Shown: positions 22,786 through 31,972 of the stretch, one piece after another
Layout: each line of letters begins with the position of its first letter
How positions within the stretch are numbered: position 1 is the first letter of the stretch
Assembly: GCA_052390115.1 (NCBI GenBank)
Contig: JBQTHE010000011.1
Span: 1-64,000 of the forward strand
Reading direction: 5' to 3'
Source of the DNA: GCA-003244245 sp052390115
GTDB lineage: Bacteria > Actinomycetota > Actinomycetes > Mycobacteriales > Pseudonocardiaceae
DNA: 64,000 bases
Program-made: the position numbers and the translations under genes
The notes under the pieces: model-generated
What the model was told of the DNA's origin: nothing
Databases searched by the model: none
The model's input: only the letters and a program-made list of their open reading frames with translations

Positions 22786-24324
22786 ATGCGGGTGCCCTTG
22801 ACCGTTGCCGATTTCCTCGACCGCGGTGAGACGGCGTTTGCGGAGTCCGTCGCGCTCGTAGACGAATCCGCTCAGCCGGCCCCGCCCGTTCCGGCCTCGA
22901 CCTACCGGGAGCTGGGTAGGCGGGTCCGCGCATGGCAGGCAGGCCTGGACTCGCTGGGGGTCGGTGAGGGGGAGCGGGTGGCGGTGGTCAGCCACAACTC
23001 GGCCCGGCTTTTCGAGCTGTTGCATGCGGTCCCGGCCAGCGGCCGCATCTGCGTGCCGGTGAACTTCCGGCTCCACCCCGAAGAGACGGGCTACATCATT
23101 GAGCACAGCGGCTCGTCGGTGCTGCTGGTCGATCCGGACCTCGACGAGGCGCTCAAGGGGGTGACGGTCGCGCACCGATTCGTGCTCGGCGGCGAGACCG
23201 AGGAGCAGGTGATGCGCTTCGACACCGAGCCGCGGCCGTGGGTCGAGCCGGACGAGGATGCCACCGCGACGATCAACTACACCTCGGGCACCACCGCACG
23301 GCCCAAGGGGGTGCAGATCACCCACCGCAACATCTGGATCAACGCGGTCACCTTCGCGCTGCATACCCGGGCCTGGGAGCGCGACGTCTATCTCCATACC
23401 CTGGCGATGTTCCACTGCAACGGCTGGGGCATGCCCTACGGTCTCGCCGGGCTCGGGGTCAAGCAGGTCGTGCTGCGCAAGGTGGACGGCGCGGAGATCC
23501 TGCGACGGGTCGACCAGCACGGCGTGACGCTGATGTGCGGTGCCCCCGCAGTGTGGAACGCGGTACTCGAGGCCGCCACAAGCTGGGACGGCGAGATCCC
23601 GGGGCGGGGCAGGGTTCGGCTGGTCTGCGCTGGGGCGCCACCCCCTACCAAGACCATCCAGCGGGTCGGCGAGGAACTCGGCTGGGAATTCCTTCAGATC
23701 TACGGGCTCACCGAAACCGCACCACTGCTCACCTTCAACCGCAGCGTGCCAGCCGATGACAACCTGCCCGCCATGGACAGGGCCCGAAGGCTGTCCCGGG
23801 CCGGCGCCCCCGCGCTGGGCGTGCGGCTGAGCACCTCCGAGTCGGGGGAAGTGCTGGCCCGCTCCAACGTCGTGATGGCCGGCTACTGGGACGACCCGCA
23901 AGCCAGCAGCGCCGTGCTGGTGGACGGCTGGTTCCACACCGGTGACGGTGGATCGGTGGACGACCAGGGCTACCTGTCGATCACTGACCGGCAGAAGGAT
24001 GTGATCATCACCGGCGGTGAGAACGTCTCCTCCATCGAGGTGGAGGACTGCGTGTTCAGCCACCCGGCGGTCGCCGACGTCGCGGTGATCGGGGTTCCCT
24101 CCGAGCGGTGGGGTGAGACGATCAAGGCGCTGGTCGTGGTGGCCGACGGGGAGCAGGTCACCCCAGCCGAGATCATCAGGTTTTGCCAGGCGCGGCTGGC
24201 CCGCTACAAGGCGCCGACGTCGGTGGAGTTTCGCGCGACGATACCGCGCACCGCCACCGGGAAGATCCAGAAGTTCAAGTTACGCAAGCAGTACTGGGAG
24301 GGGCACGAGCGCCAGGTGAACTGA
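22786..24324 (+). CDS. acyl-CoA synthetase (AMP-forming, FadD type)
   Basis: The 512-aa adenylate-forming enzyme activates a carboxylic acid to its CoA thioester. Motif A6/A3 reads TINYTSGTTARPKGVQ near residue 165, QIYGLTETAP near 305 is the A5-type motif, and DGWFHTGDGG with DRQKDVIITGGENVSS completes the hinge. The C-terminal catalytic lysine is in TATGKIQKFKLRKQYW. It is transcribed divergently from acnA across 269 bp that hold no further gene. The site between acnA and the ripA-like gene is filled by a different small gene in mycobacteria. Chain-length preference cannot be read from sequence. Confidence 0.87.
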   Translation: MRVPLTVADFLDRGETAFAESVALVDESAQPAPPVPASTYRELGRRVRAWQAGLDSLGVGEGERVAVVSHNSARLFELLHAVPASGRICVPVNFRLHPEETGYIIEHSGSSVLLVDPDLDEALKGVTVAHRFVLGGETEEQVMRFDTEPRPWVEPDEDATATINYTSGTTARPKGVQITHRNIWINAVTFALHTRAWERDVYLHTLAMFHCNGWGMPYGLAGLGVKQVVLRKVDGAEILRRVDQHGVTLMCGAPAVWNAVLEAATSWDGEIPGRGRVRLVCAGAPPPTKTIQRVGEELGWEFLQIYGLTETAPLLTFNRSVPADDNLPAMDRARRLSRAGAPALGVRLSTSESGEVLARSNVVMAGYWDDPQASSAVLVDGWFHTGDGGSVDDQGYLSITDRQKDVIITGGENVSSIEVEDCVFSHPAVADVAVIGVPSERWGETIKALVVVADGEQVTPAEIIRFCQARLARYKAPTSVEFRATIPRTATGKIQKFKLRKQYWEGHERQVN

Positions 24325-24340
24325 CTCCTGCGCCCTCTGC

Positions 24341-24383
24341 CGCTGTCCCTCTGCCCTGTCCTTCTGCGCCCTGTCCTTCTGCC
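24341..24383. repeat. three 15-bp tandem units downstream of the acyl-CoA synthetase
   Basis: CCCTGTCCTTCTGCG (24354-24368) and CCCTGTCCTTCTGCC (24369-24383) follow a degenerate first unit at about 24341. They lie in the 351-bp spacer between the synthetase and the cell-wall hydrolase gene and do not encode protein. Reading in the other direction they are purine-rich. No function is apparent. Confidence 0.6.
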
Positions 24384-24498
24384 GACTGCACCTCGGGGCT
24401 TCTGCCCGGCAATCGACCAGCCGCCGGGCGCCCCGCATCGCCGCTGCCGCGCTTGACCCTGGGCACTGGGATCGATAGCCCGCGGTCGATAACGCAGC

Positions 24499-24551
24499 GT
24501 AACGAATCCTTACTGTGTTGTAACACATGTGGTTGATGTTGCGATTGTTAC
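24499..24551. promoter_or_regulatory. GTAAC-box cluster upstream of the ripA-like gene
   Basis: GTAACG (24499) and GTAACA (24520) are direct repeats 21 bp apart. TGTTAC, the inverted form, lies at 24546. TGTGTTGTAACACA (24514-24527) is a small palindrome. In mycobacteria ripA is a target of the response regulator MtrA, which binds GTAAC/GTCAC-type direct repeats, so this is a candidate MtrA-like operator. It lies about 125-175 bp before the start codon and is assigned by pattern only. Confidence 0.35.
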
Positions 24552-24675
24552 GCATGGGATCTCTGGTACCCATGAGGCTTAGGTGGCACAGTGCACCCGC
24601 GTGCTTGCTTGACAAGGTCGGGCGGACGTCAGGAAGGACCGGTGCCTGCGGAGGGGAGCCGGGGGAGGAGTGGGT

Positions 24676-26007
24676 GTGAGCGTCCGGACTCGGCGTCACT
24701 CAACCGGTCGTGCCTTGTTCGCAGCCTCGCTCACGGTGCTGGCGCTGATGGCTCAACCCGCCATCGGGCAGGCCGTGCCGCCGCCCCCGCCCAATCCCAG
24801 TGACGACGATCTCAGGTCCGGCCAGGCTCGCGCCGACGCCACCGCCGGGCGGGTCGGGCAACTGGCCAATCAGGTCGCCCAGGCCGACGCCGCGCTGCTA
24901 ACCCTGCAGGCCGAGGTCGCGCTCAAGCGCGAGCAGACCAACAAGGCGCTGGTTGACCAGCAAGCGGCGGAGGCCGACGCAGCAGCCGCGAAGGTCGCAG
25001 CAGACAGCACCCGCGCGGAGGCCGATGCGGCGGGTGCACAGATCGCCGAGGCACATCGACATCTCGACCAGTTCGCTGCCGCGAGCTTCCGGCAGGGCAG
25101 CACGATCGGGTCGATCTCAGCCTTCCTCGGCTCGAGCAGTCCGAAGGACCTGCTGGCCAGGGCCGAATTGCTGGACGCGGTGGGAGGCGCTGCGCTGCAC
25201 GCGGTGGAGAACATGCAGCGGACCCGCATCGAGGTGGCCAACAAGGATTCCCAGGCCCGGGCTGCGCTGGCGGCAGCGCAGGTCGCCAAGCGCAAAGCCG
25301 ACGAAGCCAAGACCACGCTCGACACCGCCTACCGTGCCGCAATAGACATCGAGGCAGCAAAGTCCGCGCAGGCCGATGCCCTGCAGGAGCACAAGTCGGA
25401 TCTGGAGCGCCAGCTCTACGAGGCGCAGAACGCCGTTGCCGGGCTGCGGGGCCAGCGGCAGCGCTACGAGGACTGGCGCGCAGCGCGGGATCGCGAACAG
25501 GCTGCGGCGGCGGCCGCCGCCGCAGCAGCCGCTGCCGCCGCCGAGAGCGCTGAAAGCGCTCGCGGTGTGACTCGGGTCGTCTCCCGTGACGTTTCGACCG
25601 TGATCAACCGGGCGATGTCGCAGCTCGGCGTCCGCTACTCGTGGGGTGGTGGAAATTCCCGAGGACCTACGGTCGGCATTCGCGACGGTGGTGTCGCGGA
25701 TACCTTCGGCGACTACCGGAAGGTCGGCTTCGACTGCTCCGGCCTGATGATCTACGCCTTCTCCCGGGCGCTCGGCTACTCGCTGCCGCACTACAGTGGC
25801 TTTCAGTACAACTCCGGCCGCAAGGTGCCGCTGGCCAACAAGCGACCCGGCGACATGCTGTTCTGGGCCACCAACGGGAACATCCACCACGTGGCGCTCT
25901 ACATCGGCGGCGGGCAGATGATCGAGGCGCCGTACTCGGGAGGCGCGGTCCGCGTCACCTCGGTGCGCTACAGCGGGATCATGCCCAACGCTGTCCGGCT
26001 GCTCTGA
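24676..26007 (+). CDS. ripA: RipA-like NlpC/P60 peptidoglycan endopeptidase
   Basis: The 443-aa secreted cell-wall hydrolase is expected to cut the stem peptide during division. An N-terminal signal peptide (hydrophobic ALFAASLTVLALMAQPAIGQA) is followed by a long alanine-rich coiled coil up to about residue 270. An alanine tract (about residue 275) links it to the NlpC/P60 domain. The catalytic Cys is near residue 354 in VGFDCSGLMIYAF, and the His is near 405 in HHVALYIGGG. GTG 24676 is preferred over GTG 24670 because of its spacing from GGGAGGAG. The coiled coil probably autoinhibits or docks the enzyme, as known for RipA. Position before moxR matches mycobacteria, but only one copy is present instead of ripA-ripB. 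Confidence 0.87.
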   Translation: MSVRTRRHSTGRALFAASLTVLALMAQPAIGQAVPPPPPNPSDDDLRSGQARADATAGRVGQLANQVAQADAALLTLQAEVALKREQTNKALVDQQAAEADAAAAKVAADSTRAEADAAGAQIAEAHRHLDQFAAASFRQGSTIGSISAFLGSSSPKDLLARAELLDAVGGAALHAVENMQRTRIEVANKDSQARAALAAAQVAKRKADEAKTTLDTAYRAAIDIEAAKSAQADALQEHKSDLERQLYEAQNAVAGLRGQRQRYEDWRAARDREQAAAAAAAAAAAAAAESAESARGVTRVVSRDVSTVINRAMSQLGVRYSWGGGNSRGPTVGIRDGGVADTFGDYRKVGFDCSGLMIYAFSRALGYSLPHYSGFQYNSGRKVPLANKRPGDMLFWATNGNIHHVALYIGGGQMIEAPYSGGAVRVTSVRYSGIMPNAVRLL

Positions 26008-26128
26008 GCCAGCACCTTCACAGCCGTCACACTGGGCCAGCGGTTGGGTTTCCTCAGGTGCCGTGTCCCGAACGGTGTGCCGAATCCCGGGTCGAACCAG
26101 CCGGAACTGCGTGCAAGGGAGGACCCCT

Positions 26129-27241
26129 GTGACGGAAGCCGACAGCAGTGCGCGCCCGCCGGCACCGGGCCCGTCCACCCACGCTGGCCGGTTGGCTACC
26201 CCGGCCAAGGACGCCCAGCTGATCGAGCGGACGGTCTTCGAGATCCAACGTGTGATCGTGGGGCAGGACCGGCTCGTCGAGCGGATGCTGGTCGGCCTGC
26301 TGGCCCGCGGGCACCTGCTGCTCGAGGGCGTGCCGGGAGTGGCCAAGACCCTTGCTGTGGAGACCATCGCCCGGGTGGTGGGCGGCTCGTTCTCCCGCAT
26401 CCAGTTCACTCCCGACCTGGTACCCGCCGACATCCTCGGCACCCGCATCTACCGGCAGGGGCGCGAGCGGTTCGACGTCGAACTTGGGCCGGTGGTGGCC
26501 AACTTCGTGCTCGCCGACGAGATCAACCGCGCCCCGGCCAAGGTGCAGTCGGCGCTGCTGGAGGTGATGGCCGAGCGGCACGTGTCGATCGGCGGTACCA
26601 CCTACCCGATGCCCGAACCGTTCCTCGTGCTGGCCACCCAGAACCCGATCGAGAACGAGGGCGTTTACCCGCTTCCCGAGGCGCAACGGGACCGGTTCCT
26701 GTTCAAGATCCAGGTGGAGTACCCCACCGTCGAGGAGGAGCGGGAGATCATCTACCGGATGGGTGTGCACCCTCCCCAGCCGAACCCGGTGCTCGACCCT
26801 GGCGAGCTGATCCGGTTGCAAGAGGTCGCCGCGCGGGTGTTCGTGCATCACGCCCTGGTCGACTACGTGGTGCGGCTGGTGCTCGCTACCCGCATTCCCG
26901 CCCAACACGGCCTGTCCGACGTCGCCGGGTGGGTCGCCTACGGCGCCTCCCCGCGAGCCAGCCTGGGTATCGTGGCGGCGGCACGCGCGTTGGCGTTGAT
27001 CCGTGGACGCGACTACGTGCTGCCGCAGGATGTCGTGGACGTCGCGGCCGACGTGCTACGACACCGTCTGGTGCTGTCCTACGACGCCCTGGCCGACGGT
27101 GTCCCGGTGGAGCACATCGTCACCCGGGTGCTGCAGACCGTGCCGCTGCCCCAGGTTTCGTCGCGGCCCCAGGGCCCAATTGCGGGCGGCCCGGTCGCGG
27201 GTGGCCCGGGTGCGCCGGCTGAGGTAGCGGGGCGGACCTGA
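26129..27241 (+). CDS. moxR: MoxR-type AAA+ ATPase
   Basis: The 370-aa AAA+ chaperone-like ATPase has Walker A GVPGVAKT near residue 69, Walker B FVLADEINRAPAK near 132, sensor 1 LATQNPIENEG and the lid SPRASLGIVAAARALAL. GTG 26129 was chosen because GGGAGG sits 6 bp before it; a 22-codon longer reading has no RBS. It starts a compact operon with a DUF58 protein and a VWA protein. This is the MoxR/BatA-type module, thought to insert metals or assemble membrane complexes. The mycobacterial counterpart moxR1 lies at the same place. Confidence 0.9.
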   Translation: MTEADSSARPPAPGPSTHAGRLATPAKDAQLIERTVFEIQRVIVGQDRLVERMLVGLLARGHLLLEGVPGVAKTLAVETIARVVGGSFSRIQFTPDLVPADILGTRIYRQGRERFDVELGPVVANFVLADEINRAPAKVQSALLEVMAERHVSIGGTTYPMPEPFLVLATQNPIENEGVYPLPEAQRDRFLFKIQVEYPTVEEEREIIYRMGVHPPQPNPVLDPGELIRLQEVAARVFVHHALVDYVVRLVLATRIPAQHGLSDVAGWVAYGASPRASLGIVAAARALALIRGRDYVLPQDVVDVAADVLRHRLVLSYDALADGVPVEHIVTRVLQTVPLPQVSSRPQGPIAGGPVAGGPGAPAEVAGRT

Positions 27242-27261
27242 CCGGAGGACGGGCTGACGCC

Positions 27262-28224
27262 ATGGCGGCACACATCGGGCAGAGGCAGCGGCCGAGTTGG
27301 GCGCCGCCTGCCTTGCCGGAGGGGCGGATGGAGCCCGCGCTGCGTGCCTTGGAGCTCACGGTGCGGCGCCGGTTGGACGGGTTGCTGCAGGGCAACCATC
27401 TCGGCTTGGTGCCGGGGCCGGGCACCGAGCCAGGGGACGCCCGGCGCTACGAGCCCGGCGACGACGTCCGGCGGATGGACTGGGCGGTCACCGCACGCAC
27501 CACCGAACCACATATCCGGCAAACCGTCGCGGATCGGGAGTTGGAGCCCTGGCTGGCCGTCGACCGGTCGGCCAGCCTCGACTTCGGTACCGCCGAATGC
27601 GACAAGCGGGAGCTGGCGGTGGCCGCCTGCGCCGCGGTGGCGCACCTGACCCGGGGCGGCGGGAACCGGGTCGGTGCCGTCGTCGGCACCGGCGCGGATG
27701 TCCTGCGGGTGCCGGCCCGCGGCGGCTTGCCGCACGCCCGTGGGATGATCCGCCGGATCGCCGAGCTGCCGCGCGCGCCCGAAGGCGTCCGTGGTGATCT
27801 GTCCGGAATATTGGAGCAGCTGCGCCGCCCCCCGCGCCGTCGTGGGTTGGTTGCGGTGATCTCGGACTTCCTCGGTCCGCGGTCCGGGGACGTCTTCGAC
27901 TGGGAACGGCCGCTACGCGGCCTGTCCGCCCGGCACGACCTGATCGCCATCGAGGTGCTCGACCCGCGCGATCTCGAACTACCCGACATGGGCACGGTGG
28001 TGCTCGCGGATCCAGAGACCGGACGGCAGAAGGAGGTCGTGACCACGCCGCTGCTACGCCGGGAGTTCGCCGCGGCGGCGGCGGCGCATCGCGAGGAAGT
28101 GGCCGCGACGCTGCGCCGGTGCGGTGCGGGGCAGCTGGTGCTGCGCACCGATTCGGACTGGGTGTCCGACATGGTGCGCTTCGCGGTCTCCCGCAAGCGT
28201 CGCTGGTCGGGAGGAGCCGCATGA
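27262..28224 (+). CDS. DUF58 domain protein of the MoxR operon
   Basis: The 320-aa protein has the DUF58 core GTEPGDARRYEPGDDVRRMD near residue 55, the pattern that defines the family, then a degenerate VWA-like fold (AVDRSASLDFG, VAVISDFLGPRSG). There is no signal peptide or membrane span. It sits 20 bp after moxR with a GGAGG RBS and overlaps the following VWA gene by 4 bp. DUF58 proteins are constant partners of MoxR ATPases. Their biochemical role is not settled. Confidence 0.87.
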   Translation: MAAHIGQRQRPSWAPPALPEGRMEPALRALELTVRRRLDGLLQGNHLGLVPGPGTEPGDARRYEPGDDVRRMDWAVTARTTEPHIRQTVADRELEPWLAVDRSASLDFGTAECDKRELAVAACAAVAHLTRGGGNRVGAVVGTGADVLRVPARGGLPHARGMIRRIAELPRAPEGVRGDLSGILEQLRRPPRRRGLVAVISDFLGPRSGDVFDWERPLRGLSARHDLIAIEVLDPRDLELPDMGTVVLADPETGRQKEVVTTPLLRREFAAAAAAHREEVAATLRRCGAGQLVLRTDSDWVSDMVRFAVSRKRRWSGGAA

Positions 28225-29204
28225 GCCTGGCTGGGTTCACCAGCCCGCTCTGGTTCCTGCTGCTGGTGGTGGTCGCCGCGCTGGCGGCAGGCTACGTCTG
28301 GATGCAGCGCCGGCGGCGGCGCCGGGTGCTGCGCTTCGCCAATCTGGCCATGCTGGAACGCATCGCGCCCAAGCGCCAGGGTTGGCATCGGCACCTGCCG
28401 GTGGCGCTGCTGCTTGCTGCCTTGGTGCTGTTCACCGTCTCGCTGGCCGGTCCCACCGCGGAGCAGAAGGTGCCGCGCAACCGGGCCACCGTCATGCTGG
28501 TGATCGACGTGTCACTGTCCATGCGGGCCACCGATATCGAGCCGAGCAGGCTGGCCGCGGCACAGCGGGAGGCGAGGCGATTCGCCAACGACCTGACCCC
28601 GGGGGTGAACCTGGGTCTGGTGTCCTTCGCCGGCTCGCCCACCGTACTGGTGTCGCCGACCACCGAGCGGGTGTCAGTGATCCGGGCTATCGACAACCTC
28701 AAGCTGGCCGAGGCCACCGGCACCGGTGAGGCGATCTTCGCCGCACTGTCTTCGATCGAGGCGTTCGGCGCGGTGGTGTCAGACGCGCAGGGACCGCCGC
28801 CGGCCCGCATCGTGCTGCTCACCGACGGCAAACAGACGGTGCCGACCCCCGACGGCGACGACCCGCGCGGTGCGTTCACCGCGGCTCGCGCCGCTGTCGC
28901 GGCGAAGATCCCGATCTCGGCGATCTCCTTCGGCACCGCCTACGGCCAGGTGGAGATCAACGGTGAGCGCCAGCCGGTACCAGCCGACGACGAGTCGATC
29001 CGGCGGGTCGCCGACCTGTCCGGCGGGCAGTTCTACGACGCCAGCAGCGCGGGCCAGCTCAGCGACGTCGTCAACACCCTGGGCGAGCAGATCGGCTACG
29101 AGACCAAGCAGGCCGACGCGAGCAAGCCCTGGCTGATCGCAGGCACCATCACCGCCATGCTGGCCGCTGCCGGCGCGTTGGCCATCGGGCAACGGCTGCC
29201 CTGA
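28221..29204 (+). CDS. BatA-like VWA domain membrane protein
   Basis: The 327-aa protein has two N-terminal membrane helices (FLLLVVVAALAAGYVW and VALLLAALVLFTVSLAG), a VWA domain with the MIDAS motif DVSLSMRATD near residue 97 and later TGTGEAI and LLTDGKQ metal-site elements, and a C-terminal helix near residue 310. It is the BatA-type partner in the MoxR module, with its metal-binding domain probably on the outer face of the membrane. The gene overlaps DUF58 by ATGA. The FabG1-InhA pair follows after 74 bp, as in mycobacteria. Confidence 0.87.
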   Translation: MSLAGFTSPLWFLLLVVVAALAAGYVWMQRRRRRRVLRFANLAMLERIAPKRQGWHRHLPVALLLAALVLFTVSLAGPTAEQKVPRNRATVMLVIDVSLSMRATDIEPSRLAAAQREARRFANDLTPGVNLGLVSFAGSPTVLVSPTTERVSVIRAIDNLKLAEATGTGEAIFAALSSIEAFGAVVSDAQGPPPARIVLLTDGKQTVPTPDGDDPRGAFTAARAAVAAKIPISAISFGTAYGQVEINGERQPVPADDESIRRVADLSGGQFYDASSAGQLSDVVNTLGEQIGYETKQADASKPWLIAGTITAMLAAAGALAIGQRLP

Positions 29205-29278
29205 ACTGTCCGGCATGGGCGCTGGCGGTACCTTCGCCGCAGGATTCCCAGCACCTCACCGGTCCGAAAGGCGCGTCT

Positions 29279-29995
29279 GTGGCTCGTTCCGTCCTCGTCA
29301 CCGGAGGCAATCGTGGTATCGGGCTGGCCATCGCCCGTGCCTTCGCCAAGCAGGGCGATCGCGTTGCGGTGACCTACCGCGCCGCTGAGGTTCCCGAGGG
29401 GCTTGTGCCCGAGTTGCTTCCGGTGCGGTGCGACGTTACCGACAGCGCGGCCGTAGACGCGGCGTTTGCTGAGGCGGAGCAGGCGCACGGCCCGATCGAG
29501 GTGCTCATCTCCAATGCCGGGATCACCGATGACGCGCTGCTGCTTCGGATGACCGAGGAGCAGTTCTCGCGGGTGCTGGACACCAACCTCACCGGTGCCT
29601 ACCGGGTGGCCAAGCGCGCCGCGAAGAGCATGCTGCGCGCCCGTCGGGGCCGGATGGTGTTCATCTCCTCAGTGGTGGCCCTGTCCGGTGCCCCCGGCCA
29701 GGTGAACTACGCGGCCAGCAAAGCCGGGCTGATCGGCATCGCCCGGTCCATCGCCCGTGAGCTGGGATCCCGGTCGATCACCGCCAACGTGGTCGCACCC
29801 GGCTACATCGACACCGAGATGACCGCAGAGGTCAGCCAGGCACGCCGGGAGGAGATTCTGAGCTCGATCCCGCTGCGCCGCCAGGCCAGCCCCGAGGAGG
29901 TCGCCGCGGTGGTGACCTTCCTCGCCTCCGACGCCGCCGGCTACATCACTGGCATGGTGCTGCCGGTGGACGGCGGCCTGGGAATGGGCCACTGA
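29279..29995 (+). CDS. fabG1: 3-oxoacyl-ACP reductase FabG1 (MabA)
   Basis: The 238-aa SDR reduces beta-ketoacyl-ACP in the FAS-II cycle. It has the NADPH site TGGNRGIGLAIARAF, SNAGIT, the catalytic Tyr/Lys in VNYAASKAGLIG and the C terminus TGMVLPVDGGLGMGH, which is typical of MabA. Start GTG 29279. It lies 47 bp upstream of inhA, an order conserved in mycolate-making actinobacteria, where the pair forms one operon. The promoter may be in the 74-bp spacer after the VWA gene. Confidence 0.92.
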   Translation: MARSVLVTGGNRGIGLAIARAFAKQGDRVAVTYRAAEVPEGLVPELLPVRCDVTDSAAVDAAFAEAEQAHGPIEVLISNAGITDDALLLRMTEEQFSRVLDTNLTGAYRVAKRAAKSMLRARRGRMVFISSVVALSGAPGQVNYAASKAGLIGIARSIARELGSRSITANVVAPGYIDTEMTAEVSQARREEILSSIPLRRQASPEEVAAVVTFLASDAAGYITGMVLPVDGGLGMGH

Positions 29996-30042
29996 ACGGA
30001 ACGGGCCACTGAGCGATCGGGTCTGCTGACAAGGGAGGGCAC

Positions 30043-30810
30043 GTGGCGGGGCTGCTCGACGGTAAGCGGTTGCTGATCACCGGGGTGATCACCGACGCCT
30101 CGATCGCGTTTCACGTGGCGCAGGTGGCGCAGGAGCAGGGCGCCCAGGTGGTGCTCACCGGGTACGGCCGGTTGCGCCTGGTGGAGCGCATCGCGCAGCG
30201 GCTTCCTCAGCCGGCTCCGGTGCTGGAGCTCGACGTGACCGACCAGGACCAGCTGGACTCGCTGGCGCAGCGACTCGGCGAACACGTCGATGGGCTGGAC
30301 GGGGTGCTGCACTCCATCGGCTTCGCCCCGGCGTCCTGCCTGGGCGGCGAGTTCCTGAACGCGCCCTGGAAGGACGTGGCCACTGCGTTGCAGGTCTCTG
30401 CCTACTCTTTCAAGTCGCTGGCGATGGCGTGCCGGCCGCTGTTGCACCCTGGCGCCTCGATCGTCGGGATGGACTTCGACAACCGGCAGGCCTGGCCCGC
30501 CTACGACTGGATGGGGGTGGCGAAGTCGGCGCTGGAGTCGGTGTGCCGCTACCTTGCCCGCGACCTGGGCCCCGACGGTATCCGGGTGAACCTGGTGGCG
30601 GCCGGGCCGGTGCGCACCTTGGCGGCCAGGTCCATCCCGGGCTTCGCCGCTTTCGAAGACGCCTGGGACGGCCGGGCTCCGCTGGGCTGGAACGTCGATG
30701 ACCCCACCCCGGTGGCTCGCACAGTCTGCGCGCTGCTGTCCGATTGGCTACCCGCCACCACCGGCTCCATGGTGTGGGCCGACGGCGGCTTCCACGCCGT
30801 AGGCGTCTAG
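30043..30810 (+). CDS. inhA: enoyl-ACP reductase InhA
   Basis: The 255-aa NADH-dependent enoyl reductase of FAS-II begins LLDGKRLLITGVITDASIAF, the atypical glycine motif of the FabI/InhA class. HSIGFAP carries the serine near the cofactor, and the catalytic Tyr154 and Lys161 sit in AYDWMGVAKSAL (Tyr-x6-Lys). It is about 14 residues shorter than the M. tuberculosis enzyme. Start GTG 30043 follows AAGGGAGG. Presence of a fabG1-inhA operon suggests elongated fatty acids, possibly mycolate-like, though many Pseudonocardiaceae keep the genes without mycolates. Confidence 0.92.
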   Translation: MAGLLDGKRLLITGVITDASIAFHVAQVAQEQGAQVVLTGYGRLRLVERIAQRLPQPAPVLELDVTDQDQLDSLAQRLGEHVDGLDGVLHSIGFAPASCLGGEFLNAPWKDVATALQVSAYSFKSLAMACRPLLHPGASIVGMDFDNRQAWPAYDWMGVAKSALESVCRYLARDLGPDGIRVNLVAAGPVRTLAARSIPGFAAFEDAWDGRAPLGWNVDDPTPVARTVCALLSDWLPATTGSMVWADGGFHAVGV

Positions 30811-30886
30811 TCGGTATGCCTCCAAGTACCGCCAACCCCCGTCGAACGGGTCTCCAACAGCTACCAACCTCAGGTGGTTCGCAGCG

Positions 30887-31921
30887 TTGATCGACGCACT
30901 GCTGGTGCTGTCCTTCGGGGGGCCCGAGGGTCCCGACGAGGTGCGCCCGTTCCTGGAGAATGTCACTCGCGGGCGGGGCGTCCCACCGCAGCGGCTAGAT
31001 GAGGTGGCGCAGCACTACCTGCACTTCGGCGGCGCGTCGCCGATCAACCGGTGCAACCGCACCCTGATCACCGCGATCGAGCAGGCGCTCACCACCGCCG
31101 GGCTCGACCTGCCGGTGTACTTCGGCAACCGCAACTGGCACCCGATGGTGGAGGACACCGTCGCCGAGATGTGCGCCGACGGGGTGCGCCGGGCGCTGGT
31201 GTTCGCCACCTCGGCGTGGGGCGGGTACTCGGGTTGCCGGCAGTATCACGAGGACATCGCCCGGGCTCGGGACGCCGTCGGCCCTGGCGCCCCGGATCTG
31301 GTCAAGCTCCGGCAGTTCTTCGACCATCCGCTGTTCGTGGCGACGTGCGCCGACGCCCTGCGCACGGCCCGCGAGCAGGTTGACCCCGCCGCCCGGGTGG
31401 TCTTCACGGCGCACTCCGTTCCGCTTGCCGCGGACGCCGCCGCAGGGCTTCCCGAACACGGCGGCCACCGCTACTCCCGGCAGGTCGCCGAGACCGCCCG
31501 GCTGGTCGCCGCGGCGGCCGGGGTGGACGGCTACGACGTGGTGTGGCAGTCCCGCTCCGGGCCCGCTGGAGTGCCCTGGCTGGAGCCGGACGTGACTGAC
31601 CACCTCGACGCGCTGCGCGCCAGCGGGGTACGCGGCGTCGTGGTGGCGCCAATCGGTTTCGTCTCAGACCACCTCGAGGTGCTATGGGACCTTGACCACG
31701 AGGCTCGGCGGCGAGCTGCCACTCTCGGGATGGACTTCGCCAGAACCGCCACCGCAGGCACCGACCCGCGCTTCGCCGAGATGGTGGTCGAGCTCATCGC
31801 CGAGCACCTGCACACAGCACCCCCCCGCCGATGCTCACAGCTCCCGCCAGCCGGTCAGGGCACCAACGGGGAACCCTGCGCAGCGCACTGCTGCCGCCGA
31901 CATGGAGACGTATCGGGGTAA
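30887..31921 (+). CDS. hemH: ferrochelatase (coproporphyrin type)
   Basis: The 344-aa enzyme inserts iron into the porphyrin in the last steps of haem synthesis. It begins ALLVLSFGGPEGPDEVRPFL. The catalytic His is in VVFTAHSVPLAA, with an acidic cluster in SDHLEVLWDLDHEARR. The start is a TTG at 30887; no better ATG or GTG exists upstream in frame. The last roughly 35 codons are atypical (many Cys and Pro) and run into the left arm of a large hairpin, so the natural end may have been extended by repeat DNA. Gene order inhA-hemH matches mycobacteria. Confidence 0.9.
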   Translation: MIDALLVLSFGGPEGPDEVRPFLENVTRGRGVPPQRLDEVAQHYLHFGGASPINRCNRTLITAIEQALTTAGLDLPVYFGNRNWHPMVEDTVAEMCADGVRRALVFATSAWGGYSGCRQYHEDIARARDAVGPGAPDLVKLRQFFDHPLFVATCADALRTAREQVDPAARVVFTAHSVPLAADAAAGLPEHGGHRYSRQVAETARLVAAAAGVDGYDVVWQSRSGPAGVPWLEPDVTDHLDALRASGVRGVVVAPIGFVSDHLEVLWDLDHEARRRAATLGMDFARTATAGTDPRFAEMVVELIAEHLHTAPPRRCSQLPPAGQGTNGEPCAAHCCRRHGDVSG

Positions 31922-31959
31922 TGGGGACCTCAGATACCCCGATATGTCTCCATGTCGGC
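31896..31959. terminator. 25-bp-stem hairpin between convergent genes
   Basis: Left arm 31896-31920 and right arm 31935-31959 pair at 24 of 25 positions around a 14-nt loop. The left arm includes the last codons and TAA of hemH. The hairpin sits between hemH (rightward) and the leftward gene ending at 31973, so it could stop transcription from both sides. There is no U-tract, as is common in actinobacteria. A mobile inverted-repeat origin is also possible. Confidence 0.7.
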
Positions 31960-31972
31960 TGGCGGTAGCCGA

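Noticed and set aside
24384..24675. c-di-AMP (ydaO) riboswitch before the ripA-like gene
   Set aside because: Such riboswitches occur before cell-wall hydrolases in actinobacteria, but the expected conserved purine-rich blocks are not visible here.
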